This document shows, piece after piece, positions 15,708 to 24,781 of a stretch of 48,546 nucleotides of DNA; positions within the stretch are counted from its first letter, which is position 1, and the number at the start of each line of letters is the position of its first letter. A program made the translations under genes and the position numbers. A model generated the notes under the pieces. The model was given only the letters and a program-made list of their open reading frames with translations, ran no database searches and was not told where the DNA came from. The stretch spans positions 1 to 48,546 of the forward strand of contig NZ_NPKO01000022.1 of NCBI RefSeq assembly GCF_008329605.1. Reading direction: 5' to 3'. Origin of the DNA: Mycolicibacterium sp. P9-64. GTDB taxonomy: Bacteria > Actinomycetota > Actinomycetes > Mycobacteriales > Mycobacteriaceae.

Positions 15708-16103
15708 TCATTCGTCGAGGGTCGCTCGGTAGCCCTCGGCGTCGAGCAGCGAGGCAAGGGCGTCGTCCAGACTCGCCGCGTCGACCTGCAGATCGACGAG
15801 CCAGCCCGCGCCGTACGGCTCGGTGTTGATCTGCTCGGGTGCGTCGACGAGATCCTCGTTCACCGCAACGACTTTCGCCGTCAACGGTGAATACAGCTCG
15901 GATGTCGACTTGGTCGACTCGACGTTGCCGAACTCGCTGCCTGCCTCGACGTCGGTGCCGATTGCGGGCAGGTCGGTGTAAACGACGTCACCGAGCGCGG
16001 ACTGCGCGTAGTCGGTGATGCCGACCCGTACGGTGTCGTCGCCCGTGCGACGGACCCATTCGTGTTCCGAGGTGTAGTACAGGTCGGGCGGAATCTCGCT
16101 CAC
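15708..16103 (-). CDS. gcvH: Glycine cleavage system H protein
   Basis: 131-residue lipoyl carrier that accepts the aminomethyl group from GcvP and shuttles it to T and L proteins. The lipoyl-lysine motif is intact: FGNVESTKSTSELYSPLTAK with Lys65. The start GTG 16103 follows AAGGAGCCCC. N-terminus SEIPPDLYYTSEHEWVRR and C-terminal YGAGWLVDLQV are typical of GcvH. It lies in the conserved order DUF881-gcvH-garA, separated from gcvP by garA, two MerR genes and the DUF151 gene, so unlike gcvP it is not directly behind the riboswitch. No gcvT is present in the window. Confidence 0.96.
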   Translation of the reverse strand: MSEIPPDLYYTSEHEWVRRTGDDTVRVGITDYAQSALGDVVYTDLPAIGTDVEAGSEFGNVESTKSTSELYSPLTAKVVAVNEDLVDAPEQINTEPYGAGWLVDLQVDAASLDDALASLLDAEGYRATLDE

Positions 16104-16139
16104 GGGGCTCCTTGGTGCTCGGACTGATCGGGGATCGGC

Positions 16140-16961
16140 TCACTTGACGGGCTGAGCGTATTGGCGGGGTTTCGGTTGCCGCAAGGCAGTCACGTCGACG
16201 GTGGCAGATTGTTGCACTGACATTGTGCCGCCGACCCGCTCGATGCTGTCCATCGCCCCACCGGGGATGTTCATCGCGGCGGCCAGCGTGGGTGGATCGC
16301 CAATCGCGAGAACCGAATACGGCGGGCTCATCGGGGTGCCGTCGACGTTGAGCGCACCAGCCGAACCGATCACCCACGTGTCCACTCCGACCCGGACCGC
16401 CGGCTGTCCTCCTGAACTATTTCCCGGGTCGCTTCGCTCCTGCCCTCCGGCGGACCGGATCTCCATGGCCTCTGCGCCCGCCGCCCGCAGTTCGTTGATG
16501 ACGTCGAGCATCGTCTCGGGCGACACGCCGGGCGCCGTGTCGCCGATCGTGATCGTCACGCCAGGGCCGGTGGCCCCGACGGTGCCGATGAGGATCGACA
16601 GCGCGCCGAGCCTCGCCTTCGCGTTCTCGATGGCGGCTTGATCGTTGCTCCCGGAGGACTGCAGCGCCGTGAGGGTGCGCTGGAGATCGGCGACCTCGGT
16701 GTTGAGGGCGGCTTCGCGTTGTTGCAGCGAATCGAGCAGGACGAGGAGGTCGGCGGGCCGCGCGGTCTCCAACGAATCGCCGGACTCGGTCTGGCGGACC
16801 TGCGTGACGATCGCCACGCCAAGCACCACGCACAGCAGGACCGCCAACCCGCCGAACACCAGCTGGGAGCGACCCCGCTTGACCTTCACCGGCGTGTCTG
16901 GGCCACGCTCGTGGCGGCCGTGGTGCTCCTCCTGAGGCCGCTCTGGGTTGCTCGTCATCAT
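16140..16961 (-). CDS. DUF881 membrane protein (Rv1825 ortholog)
   Basis: 273 residues: a short charged cytoplasmic N-terminus, one transmembrane helix (about 35-52, VFGGLAVLLCVVLGVAIV), a coiled-coil-like segment (about 70-120, LLVLLDSLQQREAALNTEVA onward) and the DUF881 domain (about 130-255) with GATGPGVTITIGDTAP and ALNVDGTPMSPPYSVLAIGD. The C-terminal end is RQPKPRQYAQPVK. Starts at ATG 16961, overlapping the sbpA stop as ATGA. Known families suggest an envelope or division-related scaffold, homologous to the region near ftsA in Firmicutes; the actual role is unknown. A partial copy of the dispersed repeat (16426-16441) is read as QERSDPG inside the domain. Confidence 0.86.
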   Translation of the reverse strand: MMTSNPERPQEEHHGRHERGPDTPVKVKRGRSQLVFGGLAVLLCVVLGVAIVTQVRQTESGDSLETARPADLLVLLDSLQQREAALNTEVADLQRTLTALQSSGSNDQAAIENAKARLGALSILIGTVGATGPGVTITIGDTAPGVSPETMLDVINELRAAGAEAMEIRSAGGQERSDPGNSSGGQPAVRVGVDTWVIGSAGALNVDGTPMSPPYSVLAIGDPPTLAAAMNIPGGAMDSIERVGGTMSVQQSATVDVTALRQPKPRQYAQPVK

Positions 16962-17290
16962 GCCCCGAACAGCCTGCGCCGCAGGGCGGCAGCGTTGCCG
17001 AAGATGCGGATGCCGAGCACGACGATGATGGCGGTGGACAGCTGGGTGCCCACGCCGAGCTGATCGCCGACGAACACGATGACCGCCGCGACCAACACGT
17101 TGAACACGAACGACACCACGAAGACCTTCGAGTCGAAGATCCGTTCCAGGTAGGCGCGCAGCCCGCCGAACACGGCATCGAGCGCGGCCACCACCGCGAT
17201 CGGCAGGTAGGGCTGGATCACCTCGGGCACGCTGGGATGGAACACCAGTCCCAGCACGATTCCGACGACGAGTGCCGCGATTCCGATCAC
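16958..17290 (-). CDS. sbp: Small basic membrane protein SbpA (DUF1290, Rv1824 ortholog)
   Basis: 110 residues, nearly identical in pattern to Rv1824: MIGIAALVVGIVLGLVFHPS, then PYLPIAVVAALDAVFGGLRAYLERIFDSKVFV, VFNVLVAAVIVFVGDQLGVG, ending RIFGNAAALRRRLFGA. Three hydrophobic segments with a basic tail define the DUF1290 family, which is always flanked by DUF881 proteins in actinobacteria, as here. Precise function is not known; the context points to the divisome or envelope. Start GTG 17290 is overlapped as GTGA by the stop of a 12-codon mini-ORF, and the gene's own ribosome site is weak. Confidence 0.88.
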   Translation of the reverse strand: MIGIAALVVGIVLGLVFHPSVPEVIQPYLPIAVVAALDAVFGGLRAYLERIFDSKVFVVSFVFNVLVAAVIVFVGDQLGVGTQLSTAIIVVLGIRIFGNAAALRRRLFGA

Positions 17291-17325
17291 GTGGGTCCGA
17301 TCATGTCTGCTCTCCGGTCGTGCAT
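17287..17325 (-). CDS. 12-codon mini-ORF overlapping the sbpA start
   Basis: Minus-strand ORF MHDRRADMIGPT, stop TGA 17289-17287 overlapping the GTG of sbpA (17290) as GTGA. The internal ATG at 17304 (MIGPT) has GGAGAG upstream, so even a five-codon version would have a ribosome site. It lies in the gap after the Rv1823-type gene. Likely a coupling device if translated. Confidence 0.3.
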   Translation of the reverse strand: MHDRRADMIGPT

Positions 17326-17333
17326 TTTAGGGG

Positions 17334-18245
17334 TCAGGGTCCGATCTGCTTGGCGAAGTTGACGTCTCGTACCGAGCCTGCCGGGACCCTCAGCCCGTCG
17401 CCCTCGCTGACCTCGACTCCGACCCCGTAGGAGGTCTCGAGGAGCCGTAGCCGCGCAAGCGCCGGGCTGTTGTCGAACGTGTCGTGCATTCCGTGCGGCG
17501 GTCCGATGCCGATCACGACGTAGGGGCTGGCGATGGGTTGATTGTCGACCAGGATTCCACCACCGGCCTGACGAATCGTCACGTTGGGCCCGATTCGCAC
17601 TCCCCCGACGGCGATGGCCTCGGCGCCGCTTACCCACAGCGAGTTGACCACCAGTTGCAGGTCCCGGTCGAGGATCACCTGGCGGCTGCCCGCCACCCGC
17701 TCCTTGGACACGTCGGTCAGGTCGCGGGCCGCTGGGGGTTCGGTCACCTTCACGGTCAGCCCGGGCCCCTGCACGGGCGTAGCGGCCGCCGCCGCTTCCG
17801 CGACGTCGAGGCTGCCGAGCAGTTGCCTGCCCTGTTCGTCGCCCTCGAGGCGGGTGCGACGCTCGGCCTCGACCTCGGAGGCCAGATCGTCGCGTCGTGC
17901 CGTGGATCCGGCGGTGACGGCCTCTGCAGACCGCACCCCGTCGGCCAACACCAACTGGGTCGCACGGGTGGCGGGGGCCACCGACTGTGCCTGGGCCGCA
18001 GCGGCTGCGAAGACCGCGGCGACCGCCACGCCCGCGAGCAACTGCCACCCGAGGTCCGACCACCGGCCGCGGGTCTTGCCCGCCTTGCGGCGCGCCGCGG
18101 CGGCGGCATAGCCGGTGTCGAGATGCTCGGAGAGCAACGAACGCAGCAGCGAGGGCACGGGGATCATCGTCGGTGCGTCGGCCTCGTGCGCGTTGCGCCC
18201 GGCCTCGGCGCCGTACCCGCCGAGCGCGCGTTCGTCGTCAGCCAC
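17334..18245 (-). CDS. DUF881 membrane protein (Rv1823 ortholog)
   Basis: 303 residues. A cytoplasmic N-terminus (about 1-62) is followed by one transmembrane helix (about 65-86, LGWQLLAGVAVAAVFAAAAA), a helical stalk (about 95-150, DDLASEVEAERRTRLEGDEQ) and the DUF881 domain (about 155-285) with GPGLTVKVTEPP, VLDRDLQLVVNSLWVSGAEA and GGILVDNQPIASPYVVIGIG. It starts at ATG 18245, 8 bp inside the end of pgsA2, so the two are coupled. It and the Rv1825-type gene flank sbpA, a conserved three-gene unit. Function is unknown; the two DUF881 proteins and SbpA could form one envelope complex. Confidence 0.86.
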   Translation of the reverse strand: MADDERALGGYGAEAGRNAHEADAPTMIPVPSLLRSLLSEHLDTGYAAAAARRKAGKTRGRWSDLGWQLLAGVAVAAVFAAAAAQAQSVAPATRATQLVLADGVRSAEAVTAGSTARRDDLASEVEAERRTRLEGDEQGRQLLGSLDVAEAAAAATPVQGPGLTVKVTEPPAARDLTDVSKERVAGSRQVILDRDLQLVVNSLWVSGAEAIAVGGVRIGPNVTIRQAGGGILVDNQPIASPYVVIGIGPPHGMHDTFDNSPALARLRLLETSYGVGVEVSEGDGLRVPAGSVRDVNFAKQIGP

Positions 18246-18873
18246 CGGATCGCACCCTGGACATGCGGCGCACCACCAGCACCACCTGGATCAGATACAG
18301 CACGGCCGACCACAGATACATGGCCATCCCCCAGATCAGGAAGGCCCAGCCGATGGCAAGGACGACGCGGCTCCACAACGCATCCCATTGGCCCAACAGG
18401 ATCAGCGGCAGCCCCGACATCAACGCAAACGTCGCCGCCTTGCCGATGTAGGTCACCGGAAGCGCCGTGAGCCCGCGGCTGCGCAGCACCGGCAGCGTCG
18501 CGGCCAGCACGACGTCACGCCCGATCAGGGTGAGCACGACCCACCACGGCACGATGCCGTCGATCGCCATCGCCACTGGGACGACGACCATGTAGATGCG
18601 ATCGACCGCAGGGTCCAGCAACGCCCCGAGCCGCGACGACTGGTTGGCCACCAGTCGGGCGATCTTGCCGTCCGCCCAGTCGGAGAAGCCGCTGAACATC
18701 AGCACGCCCACCGCCCAGGCGTCGGCGTGGATGCCGAGCAGCAGGTACAGAAACACCGGCACCAAGACCAGCCGCAGCACGCTGAGCGCGTTCGGAATGG
18801 TCAGGATCCGGTCGCCGGGCTCCTCTGGCGTCGCAGCCACGTCCCCGATCCTGCCCTCGGGCCTGGGCTCCAT
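18238..18873 (-). CDS. pgsA2: CDP-alcohol phosphatidyltransferase (PgsA2, Rv1822 ortholog)
   Basis: 211-residue integral membrane enzyme of phospholipid synthesis. The family signature is complete: Asp65, Asp68-Gly69, Ala72-Arg73, Gly83, Asp87 and Asp91 within DWADGKIARLVANQSS and RLGALLDPAVDRI. Several transmembrane helices follow (IYMVVVPVAMAIDG, WWVVLTLIGRDVVLAATLPV, VVLAIGWAFLIWGMAMYLW). The substrate is not determined by the motif; PgsA2 has been proposed to make phosphatidylglycerol-phosphate or cardiolipin. It begins 9 bp after the secA2 stop and overlaps the DUF881 gene, so it is in the middle of a tight operon. Confidence 0.9.
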   Translation of the reverse strand: MEPRPEGRIGDVAATPEEPGDRILTIPNALSVLRLVLVPVFLYLLLGIHADAWAVGVLMFSGFSDWADGKIARLVANQSSRLGALLDPAVDRIYMVVVPVAMAIDGIVPWWVVLTLIGRDVVLAATLPVLRSRGLTALPVTYIGKAATFALMSGLPLILLGQWDALWSRVVLAIGWAFLIWGMAMYLWSAVLYLIQVVLVVRRMSRVRSGG

Positions 18874-18882
18874 GCGTTGAAC

Positions 18883-21231
<2,349 letters not shown>

Positions 21232-21237
21232 GTGTTC

Positions 21238-21243
21238 AAGGTA
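21238..21243 (-). promoter_or_regulatory. Leaderless promoter -10 of secA2
   Basis: TACCTT (21243-21238, minus strand) is followed by 6 nt and then the GTG start at 21231, so transcription should begin on the start codon. Upstream at 21247-21263 is GGCCGG-N5-CCGGCC, an inverted repeat near the -35 region that could bind a regulator. Confidence 0.55.
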
Positions 21244-21321
21244 CGCGGCCGGGGACACCGGCCGAGAGCGCGACGTCACCCAATCGCCTTCGACACCAGA
21301 TCAGGCAGGTCGGCGCTGCGG

Positions 21322-21327
21322 TAGCTT
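21322..21327 (+). promoter_or_regulatory. Relic of a leaderless promoter before the decayed ABC gene
   Basis: TAGCTT sits in GCGGTAGCTTC, identical over 11 bp to the promoter of ABC-3 (24766-24776). Six nt further on, where the paralogs have ATG, this copy has AGA, so the original start is lost. The open frame now begins at ATG 21374, 47 nt downstream. Confidence 0.45.
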
Positions 21328-21373
21328 CGCCGAAGAGCGGTGTCGTCGGACGTCCGCGGAGGAGTTTCGTCGG

Positions 21374-22770
21374 ATGGATTCTCCAGAGTTCAAACCGTCG
21401 GTCGACTGGAGCAACGAACTCGTCAACTCGACGGTGTGGGTGCTCGAGGCCTTCGCGATTGCCGCGCTCTGTGTGGTCGTGGTGCTCGTCCTGCTGCGCA
21501 GGTATACCGGGTGGGGGCGCCAGTTCTGGAGAATCACCGGCGACTACTTCGGCGGGCGCGCGAGCCTCCCGGTGTGGCCGGCGCTGGCGGCTCTGCTGGC
21601 CTCGGCGGCCGTGTCGGTGCGGGTCAGCGTGCTCATCAGCTACTACGCCAACGGCCTGTTCTCCGCGTTGCAGGTCGCGTTCGAGGGCAGTGGTTCGTCG
21701 CAAAGTTCGCTGAAACGGACTGGTGTCCATGGGTTTTGGATGTCGATGGGGATATTTGCGATCCTCGCGACGGTGGCCGCCGTCCGTTCCTGCTCGACCT
21801 CTACCTCACGCAGTGGTTCGTCATCCGCTGGCGAGTGTGGTTGATCAGCGCATCCAGCAGGACATCGACATCGTCACCACCGTGACGGTTGAGTCTGAGC
21901 TATCTGAATGAGTTGCGCAACGCCAGCTTTCGCTACGCGATGATCAGGATGAAGGACAGTGCGAGCGCCATCGGCCTCTATCGGGGCGAAGGCGTCGAGT
22001 GTGGACTGCTTGACCGCAGGCTCGCCTCGGTCATCACGAACTACCGGTCGTGGCTCAACCGCATGGTGATCTTCCTCGGCTGGATTCTGGCCGGGAGTCA
22101 GGCGATCTATCCGCTGCCGTACATCGTTCTTCCGCAACGCCTACGACTCGTTCGCAAGCTACCGGGCGGCGCTCATCCGCCTCGACGGGTTGATGGACGC
22201 CAACACACGCGCCAGAGCCATGCCCAGGGTGACGACCGAGGACGCCGACGTGGTGGCTGCCGAGGACGTCGACGTGCGCACACCTGACGGAAAGCGGCTG
22301 ATCCGCGGATTGTCCCTGCGCCTTGAGCCCGGTGACGGCCTGCTGATCAAGGGCCCGTCGGGCAGCGGGAAGACCGTTCTACTGCAGACTGTCGCAGGAC
22401 TGTGGCCGTACACGTCGGGAGTCGTCCGCTACCCGATCGCCGCACGCGAGACGATGTTGGGCGATCCGCGGGCGGTGACGTCCTACCCATCTCCGGAAGG
22501 GACCGTCGACGACGAGTCGATCCAGGGGGCCCTGCTCACGGTCGCGCTGCCGCATCTCATCATCCGGATCAACGAGGTGAAGGACTGGGCGAAGGTGCTG
22601 TCGGTCGGCGAGCAGCAACTCATCGTGTTCGCGCGCATCCTGCTGAACAGGCCCAAGGCGGTCTTCCTCGACGAATCCACTTCCGCCATGGACGAGGGTC
22701 TGGAGTCGATGCTCTACCGACTCATCCATGACGAGCTTCCCGACACGATCGTGGTGAGCGTGAGCCACGC
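21374..22770 (+). pseudogene. Decayed BacA/Rv1819c-type ABC transporter (ABC-1)
   Basis: A copy of the two intact transporters downstream, spread over three frames. 21374-21783 encodes the N-terminal membrane region (WGRQFWRITGDYF, YYANGLFSALQVAF). A frameshift near 21785 is followed by LLDLYLTQWFVIRWRVWL in another frame, then a loss of about 30 codons near 21843, and of about 90 near 21892 before YLNELRNASFRYAMIRMKDS. About 36 codons are missing near 22126 and about 10, including the Q-loop FLSQ..PLGD, near 22452. The nucleotide-binding part is otherwise readable from about 22130 (GPSGSGKTVLLQT, VFLDESTSAMDEG), with signature LSVGEQQ in place of LSPGEQQ. The C-terminal tail is absent. About 467 codons remain against 635. 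Not expected to transport. Confidence 0.9.
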
Positions 22771-22800
22771 CTCGGGAAGCCTCGCGCGCGCCAGTGGGGG

Positions 22801-22806
22801 TACCTT
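22801..22806 (+). promoter_or_regulatory. Leaderless promoter -10 of ABC-2
   Basis: TACCTT followed by exactly 6 nt (GCCGGG) and ATG 22813. Immediately upstream is the end of the ABC-1 pseudogene. Confidence 0.55.
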
Positions 22807-22812
22807 GCCGGG

Positions 22813-24726
22813 ATGGATATGTTCACCCCCTCGCTGGACTGGGGCGGCGAGTGGCTCGTGTCACTGATCTGGATCGCCAAGGCGTGGGCCATCGCAGCGG
22901 TCGCCACGATCGCGATCCTCGCGCTGATCTTCCGCTTCACCACGTGGGGCAGGCAGTTCTGGCGCATCACCGGCGCGTACTTCACCGGCCGTGCCAGCGC
23001 GAAGGTCTACGCCTGGTTGGCCGGCATGCTGTTGCTTGTCATCATCGGCGTTCGTCTGGACGTGCTCCTGAGCTTCTACAGCAACGACCTGTTGACCAGC
23101 TTCCAGGTGATCTCGGCAGGGCTCGGTGGCAACGACGAAGCCGTGAAGAACTCGGGCAAGGCCGGCTTCTGGCTGGCGATGATCGTCTTCTCCGTGCTGG
23201 TCACCATCTACGTGGCGCGCGTCATGCTCGATCTATTCGTGGCACAGCGGTTCATGCTGGCGTGGCGCGCCTGGCTGACCGACCGGCTCACCGGCGACTG
23301 GCTGGACGGCAAGGCCTACTACCGGTCGCGGTTCATCGACGACACGATCGACAACCCCGACCAGCGCATCCAGACCGACATCGACATCTTCACCGCGGGC
23401 GTGGGGCCGTCTCCCAACACACCGAACCAAACCGCGGGCTCTACTCTGCTCTTCGGATCGATTACAGCGGTCACCTCGATCTTTTCATTCGTGCCGATCC
23501 TGTGGGGCCTCTCGGGCACCCTGACGCTCTGGGGCGTGAACATTCCCAGGGCGATGTTCTGGATCGGGCTTGGTTACGTCGTCTTGGCGACCGTCGTCGC
23601 CTTCTGGATCGGCCGGCCGATCATCTGGTTCAGCTTCAACAACGAGAAGTACAACGCCGCCTTCAGGTACGCGCTGGTGCGCCTACGCGACGCGTCCGAG
23701 GCGGTCGCCTTCTACCGCGGCGAGATCGCCGAGCGCGCGGGACTGCGGGGCCGCTTCGCCTCGGTGGTGGACAACTACAAGCGCTACATCAACCGAATGG
23801 TGCGCTTCTACGGCTGGAATATGTCCATCGGCCAGCTCATCGTGCCGCTGCCCTACCTGTTGCAGTTCCCGCGGTTCTTTGCGGGCCAGATCAAGCTCGG
23901 CGACATGTCCCAGACCGCATCGGCGTTCAACAACATCCAGAGCGGGTTGTCGTTCTTCCGCAATGTGTACGACCAGTTCGCCGGGTACCGGGCCGCCATC
24001 ATCCGGCTCGACGGTCTCGTCGTCGCCAACCAGGAGGGCAGGGACCTGCCGCAGCTGACGACCACGCCATGCAAGGACGGCACGGTCGAGCTCGATGACG
24101 TCGAGGTCCGCACGCCCGATGGCAAGCAGCTGATCAAGCCGCTCGACTTGCGCCTCGAGGTCGGCGACACCCTCGTGGTCACCGGCCCTTCCGGCAGCGG
24201 GAAGACCACGCTGCTGCGCAGCCTCGCCGAGCTGTGGCCGTTCACGTCGGGCACGCTGACCAGGCCGTGTGGCCCCAACGAGACGATGTTCCTGTCGCAG
24301 CTGCCGTACGTGCCGCTCGGCGATCTGCGCGCCGTGGTGACCTATCCTGGCGAGGAAGGCACGATCGACGACGCGGCTCTGCGCGACATGCTGGCCAAGG
24401 TCGCGCTTCCGCATCTGATCCCCCGCCTCGACGAGGTCTTGGATTGGGCCAAGGTGCTCTCTCCCGGCGAGCAGCAACGCATCGCGTTTGCGCGCATCCT
24501 GCTGACGAAGCCCAAGGCGGTGTTCCTCGACGAGTCCACGTCGGCGCTCGACGAGGGCCTCGAGTTCATGCTCTACCAACTGGTGCGCGCCGAGCTGCCC
24601 GACACCATCCTGGTGAGCGTCAGCCACCGCACGACGGTCGAGCAGCATCACACCCACGAGCTGGCATTGTTCGGCGACGGCGAGTGGCGGCTGGGCAGAC
24701 TGGACGACGAGCCCGTCCCGGTGTGA
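22813..24726 (+). CDS. BacA/SbmA-type ABC transporter, fused membrane and ATPase domains (ABC-2)
   Basis: 637 residues. The N-terminal two-thirds (about 1-410) is an SbmA/BacA-like transmembrane domain, here with MDMFTPSLDWGGEWLVSLIW, TDRLTGDWLDGKAYYRSRFI and NPDQRIQTDIDIFTAG. The C-terminal domain has Walker A GPSGSGKTTLLRSL (from residue 458), Q-loop FLSQLPYVPLGDL, signature LSPGEQQRIAFARIL, Walker B AVFLDESTSALDEG and H-loop SVSHRT, all intact. The protein is a half-transporter working as a homodimer. The tuberculosis relative Rv1819c imports vitamin B12 and other hydrophilic compounds including antimicrobial peptides and bleomycin; substrate here is inferred from that. No secretion of partner proteins is coded nearby. 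Confidence 0.92.
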   Translation: MDMFTPSLDWGGEWLVSLIWIAKAWAIAAVATIAILALIFRFTTWGRQFWRITGAYFTGRASAKVYAWLAGMLLLVIIGVRLDVLLSFYSNDLLTSFQVISAGLGGNDEAVKNSGKAGFWLAMIVFSVLVTIYVARVMLDLFVAQRFMLAWRAWLTDRLTGDWLDGKAYYRSRFIDDTIDNPDQRIQTDIDIFTAGVGPSPNTPNQTAGSTLLFGSITAVTSIFSFVPILWGLSGTLTLWGVNIPRAMFWIGLGYVVLATVVAFWIGRPIIWFSFNNEKYNAAFRYALVRLRDASEAVAFYRGEIAERAGLRGRFASVVDNYKRYINRMVRFYGWNMSIGQLIVPLPYLLQFPRFFAGQIKLGDMSQTASAFNNIQSGLSFFRNVYDQFAGYRAAIIRLDGLVVANQEGRDLPQLTTTPCKDGTVELDDVEVRTPDGKQLIKPLDLRLEVGDTLVVTGPSGSGKTTLLRSLAELWPFTSGTLTRPCGPNETMFLSQLPYVPLGDLRAVVTYPGEEGTIDDAALRDMLAKVALPHLIPRLDEVLDWAKVLSPGEQQRIAFARILLTKPKAVFLDESTSALDEGLEFMLYQLVRAELPDTILVSVSHRTTVEQHHTHELALFGDGEWRLGRLDDEPVPV

Positions 24727-24769
24727 CGGGGATGTGTGTCACAGCCCGATTGCGACGGGTGGGTCGCGG

Positions 24770-24775
24770 TAGCTT
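24770..24775 (+). promoter_or_regulatory. Leaderless promoter -10 of ABC-3
   Basis: TAGCTT, 6 nt (CCCGGC), then ATG 24782. The 43-bp stretch from the ABC-2 stop (24726) leaves room only for this promoter. The core matches the relic at 21322. Confidence 0.55.
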
Positions 24776-24781
24776 CCCGGC

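Noticed and set aside
18649..18690. Extra residue between Arg73 and Gly83 in PgsA2 as a broken active site
   Set aside because: The family motif tolerates 8 or 9 residues here, so it is not a defect.
22794..24098. 434-codon frame overlapping ABC-2
   Set aside because: Alternative frame of the same DNA; product lacks any transporter motif while the 22813 frame has all.
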